Of a stretch of 64,000 nt of DNA, positions 51,750-63,150 are shown one piece after another. Made by a program: the position numbers and the translations under genes. Every line of letters begins with the position of its first letter. Positions within the stretch are counted from its first letter, which is position 1. The stretch spans positions 62,001 to 126,000 of the forward strand of contig VZRZ01004350.1 in the NCBI GenBank assembly GCA_013398175.1, given 5' to 3'. The notes under the pieces are model-generated. The model made no database searches and was not told the DNA's origin. It saw nothing but the letters and a program-made list of their open reading frames with translations. Source of the stretch: Climacteris rufus. Its lineage: Eukaryota; Chordata; Aves; Passeriformes; Climacteridae.

Positions 51750-52462
51750 TGATCATAAAGTGACGTGTTGGGAGCAATCCCATGCATGAGTAGATACTGG
51801 GAGATGAAGTCATTGAGATCTGTCCTGCTGGGAAAGCTTTGGGGGTTTTTGTGGATGAAAATCTGGACATGAGCCAACAGTGTGTCCTTGTAGCCCAGAA
51901 AGCCAACTGTATCCTGGGCTGCATCTAAAGCAGCGTGGGCAGCATGTCAAGAGAGGTGATTCCACTCCTCTGCTCTGTCTTTGTGAAACTCCACCTGGAG
52001 TACTGCAGCAGCTCTGTGGTCCTCAGCACATGAAAAACATGGACCTGTTTGAGTAGGCCCAGAGGAGGCCACAAAGATGATCAGAGGGATGGAGCACCTG
52101 TTGTACTAAGGTTGAGAGAGCTGGGATTGTTCAGCATGGTAAAAAAATGGCTTTGAGGAGACCTCATTTGGCCTTTCACCACCTAAAGAGGGCTTAAAAA
52201 AGGAGGGAGAGGTACTTTTTATACAGTCCAATAGTGACAAGACAAGGGACAATGGTTTCAAACTGAAAGAGGGCAGGTTTAGAATAGATGTTAGGAAGAA
52301 ATTCTTTAGTCAGAGACACTTCCCTAGAAGTGTTCAAGACCAGGTTGGATGGGACCCTGGGCAACTGTATTTAGTGTGTGGCATCCCTGCCTATGACAGG
52401 TGGGTTGTATTAGACGATCTTTTAAGTTTTCTTCCAACACAAACTGTTCAATGATTCTATGA
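51750..52462 (+). mobile_element. CR1 LINE, 5'-truncated, longest copy in the window
   Basis: The copy starts around GGGAGCAATCCCATGCATGA (corresponding to the CR1 ORF2 C-terminal region). It continues through GACATGAGCCAACAGTGTG, ATCCTGGGCTGCATC, CCACCTGGAGTACTGCAGC, AGGATGG-like text, TGGTTTCAAACTGAAAGAGG and GACCAGGTTGGATGGGACC, and ends ATTCTATGA at 52462. The ORF2 remnant is broken by frameshifts and stops in every frame, so no reverse transcriptase activity is possible. The octamer tail is short and the final CTTCCAAC region is mutated, so the copy is old. It has the same order as the copy at 16196-16901 and retains the segment that copy lost to a G run. Confidence 0.92.
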
Positions 52463-53531
52463 CATCTTGATGTATTATTTTCTGTAGGGCCAACTATAGT
52501 CTGAGGGCATCTATAGATCCCCTTTGCCTCTAGACCAACCCAGTTCTACTCATATTTCCTTAAATTATCCAGAATTAAACAATAATTTTCTTCTCAGTTC
52601 ATAGATTGACCAGAATACTAAATACCAAGCAAGGCAAACAGGCACAGTAATTTGCATGATTTAGTAAATTGCAATGGCATCGTGTAATCAACCAAAACCA
52701 GCACTATGCCACGTCTTTCTTTTAGAGCTGAATTTTATTCATCATCTGAATTCCATGTGAAAAGTTAAAAACAAATTGTCTGTTTCTCAGTGCATAATCT
52801 GAAGATTCATGCCTAAAACTATGGTGATGCTTTCCTTACACACGACTTTGGTGAAACTTGTACTGGAATCCTGTGTTGTACATAAATTTTGAAGAACACT
52901 GAAAAGCTTGATGAGGAAGCAGAAAATAATCGCAAAAATTATTTGATGTCTAGATAAATTCTCTTGTCAATATTTTTAAAACTCTGATTTACAAAAAGGT
53001 AGTTGTAATTTTGCAGTGGCCTAATTATGGTGTGTTATGTGTTTTCTGGGGGAGGAAGCAGGCAACATGACTTTCTTTCTACAGAGATAAAGGATTAACA
53101 AGAGCTAATGGTCAAAATTACCTGACAAAGAAATTAATATTGGGAATTTTTCCAAAATGTGCTGTATGTTGATGCTTGGAACAAGAGAAATAGTAGCTTC
53201 ACCATGTTTTTTGTCATCTACTCATTATCACAGAATTCTGAATAGGCTATTTTTGAACGATTTCTTCTAAATAACTTCACCAAAATAATTCATATATGGA
53301 TTCTTCCTTTATGGCTATATTCTGTAACTTCATATGTCTTGTACATTATACTATTCTTTGAGGGGGAATTAAGTATGGTGTCTTGTTAACTTTGTAAAGA
53401 GTAGCTTTCTATACAATACCAGTGGAAGTATCTTATTTTTCACCTTCCTAGATCAAAATGTCAGTAATCTTTGGTAGAGTAAAACACTTTGACACAGGAA
53501 CCCTTCAAATAAAATGGAAGATAAGGCCCAT
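52463..53531. other. Unique AT-rich stretch between CR1 and stem-loop
   Basis: I see no gene, repeat end or RNA gene in these ~1.1 kb. Confidence 0.55.
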
Positions 53532-53630
53532 GTGTGCTAATTAGAGAAGCAGATGCTTTCAATATCCTTGTGTTAGCCTGGCATAGTTTTTCTAGGATAT
53601 TGAATATAGCAGCTTCTCTAATTAGTACAC
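53532..53630. other. Long stem-loop, 99 nt, microRNA-precursor-like or palindromic repeat
   Basis: The left arm 53532-53569 and right arm 53593-53630 pair in register with no gaps: 31 Watson-Crick pairs, 2 G-U pairs and 5 mismatches over 38 positions, with a 23-nt loop. The outer 19 positions (from GTGTGCTAATTAGAGAAGC) are uninterrupted, and so are 11 inner positions (53558-53568). The mismatches cluster in a small internal bulge between them. That shape suits a microRNA precursor on either strand. It would equally fit an ancient palindromic transposon fragment. I recognise no known microRNA, target duplication or repeat family. The core also holds CTAATTAG, a homeodomain-type site. The structure is certain; the function is unknown. 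Confidence 0.6.
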
Positions 53631-56600
53631 TGAGTTAATTATGTAAATTACATGCATCCCATCTTGTTTAAAACAAGTTGTATGGACACATATAGTCAAC
53701 AACTTCAGGGAAAATCATGCTAATCCAAAAGGATAGGTGGCTAACACGTGGAGTTTAACACATACTTTTGCTATCTAAAACAACAAAAGCACAAAACACT
53801 GTAACACATAAAAACATTTACAAAAACCTCGAGAGATTAAAAATGGAAACATGGAGTTAGGCAAATCAAATAAATGTATCTGATGCAGTTCTGAAATGAT
53901 ATATGGCAAACAAAAGAGACTAAAATTGGAAATATATAGATCAAAATTGTTATATCAGAAATCAATCATAGTTAATGGGAAAAATAAAGAAAAAGTTGTC
54001 TGTTTTATTCTTTGCCTTTGGTTTGCCAGTAACACCTAAGGAAGGAGTGAAGTTAGAAGTGAATTCTAGCAACCTTCTCATAGATGATAAACTGCACCAT
54101 GACATCATCAAGCCTCTGTCATGCTGTTTTACGCAATAACTCTGTCCATCCTGAGCTTCAGAGAAAAATTCAGATAGCAGCAGCACCTCTCTTGGTGACT
54201 TTAGTCCCAAAGAAACTCAGAACATAGAACTGGTTCTCAGTTGTAGGGGTTTTGGCTCGTGTTTAGCAAGTCTGACTTTGCAATCTATTACGTGTTGGTA
54301 GCATGCATAAATCTATGAATAAAAAGAAACAGTAACAATGAGGTCTTTAAATAACCCATGATGGTATGGATTTTGCTCAGTATAAGAGGAGTTGGCAAGA
54401 ACCTATGCTATTGAGATTATATTTTCAGGATGCAAGAGTGAAAAGTTAAACTGAGAACCAGAAGCCAATATTTTCTTTACAGTATTGGTTACTCTTTTCT
54501 ACACATTTTGCTTTTGTTATTTTCCCTCTGCCTTCAGGACTCTAACACCAATAAAGTAGACAAAGCTTGAATATAATTCTCTTTTCCATTAACTGTCTGA
54601 AATTCTGTCAGTCAAAGGATTTTTCCTACAAATATTCTATGCTTTTGAAGGAAATGGGAATAAAGAATTATTAAAAGGCTTAATTACTATATTATATTAC
54701 ACCTACTTGTCTCTTCCTTCTTTCATATAATATTTAACTTTGACTAAAATAATTGTAATGGTAATTTTATGTCAAGGAACTAAAAATGTCAAGTCCTCTG
54801 TAATTAAAATACGAACCTTATTTGATTATTTATTGTTCATCCTATAAATATCTTTGAAACCTACTTATTCTATCAATATCAATACAACAAAACATTGTAA
54901 GAACTATGCGGAAATCCCATCTATTTCCTATATGCTTCAAAGCTTAGTCTTTCCTCCTTCCACCATATTTTAGCATAGGACATAAAGAGATCATGTGCTG
55001 TTTATGAAACTGTTATTGCTGCCAAAAATTTTCCCCACAGAAATTATTTTCCAGTTGAAAGGCATGCTTTTTATTTTATATTATTCTAGTCCAGTATCGT
55101 TTCCTGAATTTTGTTATATGAGCAATTAGCAAGAAACTGTTCTATAATTTCTGCCAGTCTGCGAAATATGTACTTGCTTTACACATTCTCTCTGTGGTTA
55201 TCTCCAGTAGTTTCCTTTTTTGAAGTTTCCTTCACAGACTTCTTGACAGAGCTCCCAGGACTTCAAAAAACATATTAATGAGTCAGTGTGTAGGCTGAGG
55301 AAGACAGTACAACTACTCTTTCTTCATGTAACCTTGCTGGTGGTTAGGCAGCTCAGATCTGTCTAGTTTCAGACAATCATACTGAAACACTAAGTGATAG
55401 GAGAGAAAAGGCTACAAAAGATAACCCAGACACAAAGGTCGGTGGGGTTGCCTTTTTTAGTAATTTCCTTTGCTTTGGAAACAGCACCCCTACAGAAGCC
55501 TGGCTAATGCACAGATGCTGGTTGCAAGGCCTATCAAAAAGCAAATCTGGTGATTGTATGTAACTTTCTTGCTTCTCTAAGTGCTAGATGAAAATCATTC
55601 TTTACATAAATTATGCATCACACGCTTCAGTAATATTCGTTTAATAACAAAGATAAATATATAAAGAAAAGATGGGGAAGGCATTCTTAATAAAATAAAA
55701 ATAAACATACAGGATTCCAATGTCACACCATACGAATGTTCAAGGAAGAAAACCTTTTAAAATGCACGGTTAGTATGTGATCTATAAGCCTGCTCATAGC
55801 CATCAGAGTAACTTTATGGGCTTAGCCAATTATTCATAACATCTCCAGAATTTTGTGTAATGGTGTTGAATAACACCACATTCTTAATAAAGAGGTAGGC
55901 CGAATGATGATGCAGAAACCCAAATTTCTATTCCTTTAGGACCCGTCATCTCATCTTCCTACGCATGTCTCCAGAGAGGCAGCATGAAATATATAAACAC
56001 CTATTATCATTCAAAAATGATTGCCATATGGCCCGTAATGTTCCTGTCCTTAACCCCATCACTTAGTATGAAGACAAGATTTATCCCTGTTCAGCCTGCC
56101 TGTTCTGTAGCCTGTAGGCAGAGTTATCTCATCCTTTGTACCCGTCATCTCCCCCACACTGCCCCTGGGAAGACCCCACAGCAACAGCAGCCATCCTGGA
56201 GGTGCTGGCTGCCAGTATGGTGCCATGTATGATCCCTGCACAGAGCTTCCCTCCCTCCTGGGTCTTGGTTGTGGAGAGCATTCCCATGTCTGAGGATCCA
56301 CTGTCATCATGAACCCTCTCAAAATGTACTGATCCATTGTGTGAGAGACATGAGAAATCCTCCAGAACATCCAGAGGAGCCTCTGCCCAGATTTTGTTTC
56401 ACTTCCATTGGGGAAAAGGAGCTCTCAGCATAAACAAGGAATAGTTCAAGGAGCTGACAAGGAAAAGAAGACCACTTTTTAAAAAAATAAATAAAACAGA
56501 AAGCTTACTAGCTGCTTCTCCTGTGAAAAAGGAAGCATGCGGTTTTTCAGAGAGTTGAAAATCGAAAAAGAGAATGGATTAATGTTGAATCTATGCACTC

Positions 56601-58637
56601 TGAAACTCTGTTGGCACTTGTTTAGAGACACCTTTTTATTAAAGCTGCAGTCTGTAGCTTGGGTAAAGCCTTAGTGTTCGGTGTATATGGAGGGGGAGAA
56701 AAGGGAGGATGGTAGGTCTGCTCCATCAGTGGGATTTATACTCTTCTTGAAGTCACTGGGGGTGGGCCTCTGACAGACACAGAATACAGAACAGAGGGTA
56801 CCAGTAAACCTGCCTAGTCAGGTTTTGAAAATGCTAATTGGAGCAACAGTATCACCTCCTCATGACTAAACCAGCTGCCAACTTTAAAGAGAGGAGACAG
56901 TTTTCCCACAGATTCAGATGGAGGTGACCATGAGGTTCCTCCACAGGGGGTGCTCCTAGGATCCTTCAGGAAATTTAGCTAAAGAAATCTGTCCTTGTGT
57001 GGGCATGTAGCAGGTATTCCCCTCTACTTTCTTCCTGAGACACAGCAACAGTTCCAACTTTAAGGTTTTCAGTTTCAGTCTTAAAGTTCTTATACAGTGG
57101 TTAAAAATAGCTTGCAAATGTTCCTATACTTTTTGACTATGCATTTACCACTTATCCAGTATCTCCCAAAGTTTCTCTAAAGATAACAGATGAATCCTGA
57201 TTTCTTGAGAAAGTGCAAAAGTGTGATCCATGTGGTGTGACCTTTTTGGATGGAAAAAATAAAACTTTGGTGTGCAGATATGCGGTACATATAGGTAATA
57301 ACACTTTCGATATACTAATATTTTTATCAGGAAAGCCTTAGCTTCAGTCTGGTACAGAAACAAACATTTTCAGAAAGATACAGTAGGAGTTGGAGAGTTC
57401 ATTCTTTTTCTTTCTGGGCAGTCACCCAATTATTCAGGCCAAAAGAAAAGAACTTGTTATACTTACAGGCAAATCACCCAGGACACCTGGTGTTTAGATG
57501 TCAGTTGCAGAGGGTTTTCCTCCAGAGCACCTTGTATGAAGTGGAGACAGTCAAAATAAGTGGAAAAATGAAATGGACCAACTCCACAATGCCAATGATT
57601 TTTTATACCAAAACCTAGAAGATAAGTGAAAAAAAAACTATTAAAACATGACACAAAACTTGAATTTTATGCTCTTTATCAACTGCCAAAGGGGAGAGGT
57701 GGGAAAGATATGAAAATCTTCCTCAATAGTCTGAGAACAGCTGAGCCTGTCCACATGACCTCTGTCACCCTGTGTACCCTTTCAAAGATGAGTTCTTTTT
57801 TCCAGGTCCAACTCCACCCTGTAGAGAATATCACTATAAATCCACTTAGTTCAATACAAGCCTCATACAGTTCAAGTTGCAATTCCTCTAAAGCTCCAAA
57901 GAAGCATATGAGATTTCACTTGTAGCTGTGTGATCTCACATGACTTGCTCTTATCTGTTATAGGAATAGGATGCTACAGGTGGTAGACTATGATTCAAGA
58001 CGATAATTCTGCCCATCTAGGTCAAGAAATCATGGCCATTATTAAAATGCCCAAAATAACATACTGTCATAATTTCTTTATTATTGGAAAAGTAGTAGAA
58101 AGTTACAAGGGAAAATTTATAACAAATTTTGAGATTTATCAAAGAATTTTTTGATCCACTTCACTGATAAATCATCCAAAAGTTTTTTAAAAAATTATCT
58201 GGGGCCTGTAATTAGTCAAAGCATCTGTCATGGCAGCTGGAGTGGTACACAAACTGGATGAATGAAAGCATCCTCCTGCTGAATAGTATTGGGAAAATAA
58301 AAACAAATAGGTTTTAACTAAAGGGATATGTAAAGATCAGGACAGAATAGGCAGAAAAATTGTTCATGTTCGATTGATAATGTATGCCATAACAAGGATT
58401 TTTTCTTCAGATTCATTTAAAACTTTATCTACTTTGCGTATTAGGATGTTTCCAAAAGTTCCAATCAAAAATGTCTATAAATCAATGGAAGAACTGCCAC
58501 AGGCTTCATAAAGAAGTCCTACTCTGAGGGCCATAAAGCAATCTATAGCAACATGACAAAAAAGAGAAGACACTTGGGTACACTGGTAGCTGATGGTACC
58601 TAGTTCAAACAAAAAAGTAGCACCTGAACTGAGCAAA
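53631..58637. other. 5-kb unique AT-rich stretch
   Basis: I see no gene or recognisable mobile element. Open frames reach 103 codons (56059-56370, minus) and 99 codons (57626-57925) without recognisable domains. 55.9-56.4 kb is less AT-rich than the rest and might hold an old, unrecognised repeat, but it shows no termini or tail. Confidence 0.5.
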
Positions 58638-58642
58638 ACTTT
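58638..58642. repeat. 5' target-site duplication ACTTT
   Basis: This 5-bp direct repeat is identical to 59755-59759 and lies directly before the TG end of the LTR. Confidence 0.92.
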
Positions 58643-59754
58643 TGTCGTGGTTTGAGCCCTGGCCAAATGCCAAAGCCTCCACGAAAGCTACTCTCTCCCC
58701 TCTGCAACTGGACGGGGGAGAGGAATTTTTCCAAGGTGAGATAAGGACACTGAGAGAGGGAAAAACCCCCTCTAATTAAAGCAGGCTAAAACACGCTCAA
58801 AACTTAAAAAAGATAAGTGAATTTATCACAGAGTTAAAGGAGTAAGCAAAACATTCTCTTAAAAACTCTTTCTCCCCCACCCCCGGCCTCTGCCAATAGC
58901 CCTCCCTCCTTCCCTTAGAAAGTAAGTAGAACCAGGGAGTTTTTTCCTAGTCAGTTCATTCCTCAGATGTTTTCTTCCTGGGAGGGAAGGCAGGTCCTTT
59001 ACTCGCAAGCACAATGGCATTTTCTGCATGAATCCTTTTTCCCTCTCCCTTCTTCCCTGCTTGCAGGCACTGTGGCATTTTTTTCACAAGTTATTTTTCC
59101 TCTTGGCAAGCAGCTCACCCTGTCATTGCTGCCCATTCTTTCTCCCAAGGCCAGGCTGGTCCGAACTTAGGGTGCAGGTGAAACAAGGCTTTTTTAACAC
59201 AAATGACTCCCTCAGTTCCCAGGAGCAAAGGCCTCATTATTCATCTCAGCTCCCACCAGACCAAAAATCCCTCCTGGTGGAGTTCACCCCCTCCTGCTCC
59301 ATCATGGGGTGGATCTCAGCTCCTTCATGGACCCTCAGGGTGCAGGGGAACACTGCATTGGTACAGTCCTTACCACAGGCTGTGGAGACGTCTCAGCTCC
59401 GATGTTTGAAGCACCTCCTCCCCCATCCTTCTTCTTCTTGCCTGACTTTGCTGGTGTCCATCTCTGTTGTTTTCTTCTACATGCTGTACTCCTTCTTCTC
59501 TATCTACAACTACTAGCTACATCTACATGGTGTGCACGTGCGTACTACTGTGACTTCTTCTTAAATATGTTGTCACAGAGGCGTTACCTTCTTCTCTAAT
59601 TGGCCCAGCTGTGGCTAACAGCATGCCCATCTTCAGAGCCATCAGAGATAGGCCCTGGCTGGACAGCTGTGGAAGCTTCTGGAAGCATTTACAGGAGCCA
59701 TCTTTCTGGCCCCTACCACACCCAAAAAGCCAGACGCCCTGTCAAACTACCACA
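58643..59754 (-). mobile_element. Solo LTR, 1,112 bp, ERVL-like passerine family
   Basis: On the plus strand the element starts TGTCGTGGTTTG and ends CAAACTACCACA. These are inverted copies at 10 of 12 positions, unusually extended for LTR termini. The perfect 5-bp duplication ACTTT flanks both ends. Read on the minus strand (5' end at 59754) it has a TATTTAA box (plus-strand TTAAATA, 59561-59567), a GC-richer repetitive centre and, near the 3' end, a GATAAA (58822-58827) where the sister LTR has AATAAA. Five-bp duplications are known for ERVL-class integrases. Shared TATA-region and centre sequence show it is a different subfamily of the same family as 15128-16178. No internal retroviral sequence is attached, so it is a solo LTR. 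The 162-codon frame at 59028-59516 is antisense to the LTR and not a gene. Confidence 0.93.
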
Positions 59755-59759
59755 ACTTT
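59755..59759. repeat. 3' target-site duplication ACTTT
   Basis: This is a perfect copy of 58638-58642, directly after the LTR. Confidence 0.92.
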
Positions 59760-62700
59760 GATCACTGATCTTAAGGATCAAACTCTTGTAGGGTTAGTCA
59801 GTGCTGTTTCCCAGAAGCTGAGATCTCTTCTGTTTGAATTGAGTGTGACATTATAATAATCTTTTACAAAGCCTATTCCCAGTCTCCTACTAACATTTTT
59901 TTAAGAAAGCTTCTACTTCTATTTTTACTTTTTGTACACCAAATGAAAAATAATAAAAAAAAAATTTCTTGTAGTTTTCACTTTATCACGTGCTTTGTTT
60001 CCAACAGGCAACTGAGTGTTCAACATTATAACATTGATAATTTCTGACATTTTAATTATCTGTGTTATTAATTTTAATTGTAATGCTTTGATGATGAGTA
60101 TTTTTTAAATACTAAGCCATGCTGCTTCATTAGGGATACAAAAAGGAAGAGCTGTCTTACAAAAATCTAGTTGTTACTCTTTCTCAGAAACTTTGTTCAA
60201 TTCCCAGTATCAAAACTGTGAAAGGAGGGATTTGAGGGATATGTATTGGACATTTCCTCATTCTGTGTGTTCTTTAAATTTAAAGACACCTTTCCTGTTA
60301 TCAGCATGATGAGCATAGCTCTAAGGGACAGAAATGTAGTGGATTTTATAGCCACAAATATTGGTGCCTGTGGACTTCTGACAATCAAAGTTTAGACTTG
60401 CTGGTAGTGAGGTGTCTAGGCACCTGGATGGATTTAGTCCTTTATCATTAAGATAATGTTTGCATGGCACAATGCAGTGTCATACAAGGATATCCAAATG
60501 AACTCTGAGTCAGATTAGAAACCAGAAGCAGAACAACACCCTTAACATGGCACTCCTTTATCTCCTCCAGGTATGAGTCTACAGACAGTAGTGTTAGTCT
60601 AATAACTCTAATAAGCTGCTCAACAAGACCCTAAATCTACAGCAGATCCATCTTTAAAGCTGTGAAATTTGGGGCATATGGAAAAGGTACAAATGGTTCA
60701 AAATCGATTCTCTGTGAACAGAATCAATTATGTGCTGCTGTAGGCAGATGCACCCCTGGGGAAGGATGTGGGAAATACCTTTTTGTAGTATGAAGAAGTA
60801 TTTTTGTGTCCATGTAGTCTTATTGTTTTAAATGTCTGTTGTTTATTTGGTGGGTGCAACATTAGAAAAAAGCCGGGCACATAAGTCATTGGGTAAAAAG
60901 CAAGCAATGTACCAAAATAACCATGTGTCATCAATAATCATGTGTAATCATTAGGTGTCTTCAAAATTCAACTGCACACTAACTATGAATACAGTACATG
61001 TAAATACATGGCCCTAATTTATTAAAGTCTTGTGCCCATAAAGTGGAAGCTGCTTACATGTCCAGTAGAGTCCTTGGGACTGTACTCAGGGTGGCCTCTA
61101 GAAGGACATGGGCTCAGACTGAGACACATACTCTTTCTTCACAGTGCCACTGTTTCTGCACCATCTTGCTTTTCTCAAAGGTTGCTACATCTTTGTTCTG
61201 TTGTTGTTTTTCTACAGTATGTGTCAGAGTAAGAACAACAGTGTTTTTTCAAATGCTGAAAGTAGTGGATTTCTCCCTTTATTTCAGGAATATGTTTCAT
61301 CAGTTCTAGGACCATTGTTCAGTTTGCAACTAATATTTTTCAAACCACAGGATTTTTTCCAGATGAAGAACTAGATGAAGGTGGACATCATGTAAATTTT
61401 AGTTATTATAGAGTTTTTTCCTATGTTCTCTAATATTTCATATTCTGAAAATGGGCTGATAGCCCAGTGCTAAAGAAATTAATAACTTGCATTTCTATTA
61501 TGCTGCCTTTGAGGCTATCTCAAAATCAATATCAAACCAACACATGCAACTTAATATTAGAAACAAAATACTGCCTTTGTATGAGTTTGGAAACTCAGCA
61601 GCAGAAAAAAAAAAAAAAAAAGTTTGCTCCTAATTTAGGTATTGCAAACAAGGAAAATATATTGATTAACTAGTTAATCTAGTTTATGAACTGCAAAAAC
61701 TGTGGTGAAACTTACATATAAAAGAATCAAGTAACTTGCTGTTGAAGACCTATGTGAGGACAATAAAGTCCTGGAATAAACCCCAGTCAACCCAACTGCT
61801 AGTTCAGTAGTTTAAATTAGAAGATATTTCCCTTGGATGTGCAGTGAACACAAATAGACTTGGGTGTTTTGATGTTCATGGCTATAGTTTAACCTGGATT
61901 TGAGTTTTCAGTAAATGTAATAGGCCAAGAGGTTTCACATCTAGCACTCCATTTGACCTATCTTTGATGGCAGCCAAAAGTGGTGGTTGTAAAAGGACCT
62001 GTATGATAGAAATTCACAGTGCTATTCAAATCTCCCATGGACCAATATCTTCTTCACAGCTATGACAGGTGGTGTCAGTAGTCTTCACAGATGCATCAAA
62101 GATTTAATGATATGGAAGTTACACCATTGTGGTGTTCTGATGCGCTGGCTAATGAGAAATCTCTGCTGGAGCTTGAAACTAAGTGAGTCTTTAACAGGCA
62201 AAGCAACAAACAGAGAGCTTGAAAGGCAGAGTGAAAGAAACATGTCTGTTCTCCTTTTCTTGCTAATGAAAGCTCTGACTCGCTAGCAAGACTGTGCCAA
62301 TAAAGCACTGCATAGTGTCACCTCTACACAGAAAGCCCTGAAAACTGGATCTCTTTACAGTTAATCTTTTCTCTAGGGTGGAGACATGATAAATTTTGGG
62401 TAGTCCTTGGATAGTCTGTACTCTGAAGCTCACTCCTAACATTTTTAAATGCCAGTTTGGACCACCACAGTGGAACAGCTTTGTTAGAAATTACCTAATG
62501 AAAATGCCATGAAAATGAAGGTTTCTTACATATATGAAAGTGGAAAGCCAAAATATAAGGATTTCCAAAATATTACTAATTTTTTTAATGATTCATATTT
62601 GTCTTTATAAGAATTTTAGGTGAAAATATTTAAATTAATATTTTTCCAAAATGCTTGATGTTTTATTATTTTCTTGAAAAATTAATTGCAGCATAATATT

Positions 62701-63025
62701 AAGCTGGTAAGAGCAGAAGTGCATAACTGTGAATTTTATTTTCAAATTACTGTGTGTTTGATTTCTAAGTATTCTATTCTGCAATAAAACCAGAAACAGT
62801 TCTCAGAAAAGAAGCTGAAGCACTCTATCCCATAAACACAGAAAGATAAACTAAGACTTAAAAATTTTGGTCTCTGTTCATTTAATGAATGAACTCGTAA
62901 ACTTAGTAGGAGCTGACTACAATTGTGCCACACTTTTTTTCCTTTTTTCATATCTTCTTCTTTGTGTCTATAAGATACTGCCACTCACAGTTATTGAACT
63001 AGTTCAGTGGAGCTTAATAGCATAA
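59760..63025. other. 3.3-kb unique AT-rich stretch
   Basis: I see no gene or mobile element. Open frames stay below 90 codons. An A17 run lies at 61605-61621 with no element body beside it. Confidence 0.55.
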
Positions 63026-63150
63026 AGAATCATAGAATCATGGAATCACTAATGTTGGAAAAGACCTCTAAGATCATTCAGTTCAACTCTTCACCACTAA
63101 AACCAGTCCCCACATACATGTGTTTTTGAACACATGGCATTTGTATGGAT
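63026..63150 (-). mobile_element. CR1 LINE 3'-end fragment, reverse orientation
   Basis: The plus strand begins AGAATCATAGAATCATGG, the reverse complement of the CR1 octamer tail. It continues with GTTGGAAAAGACCTCTAAG, GATCATTCAGTTCAACTC, ACCAGTCCCCACATACATG and TTTTTGAACAC. This is the reverse complement of a CR1 3' end from a different subfamily than the other copies: its text has AAAAGACCTCTAAG in place of AAGGGACCTTTAAG. Only ~125 nt remain; the boundary at 63150 is approximate. Confidence 0.88.

Noticed and set aside
61605..61621. A17 run considered as the poly(A) tail of a processed pseudogene
   Set aside because: No gene-like sequence precedes it and there are no flanking direct repeats.
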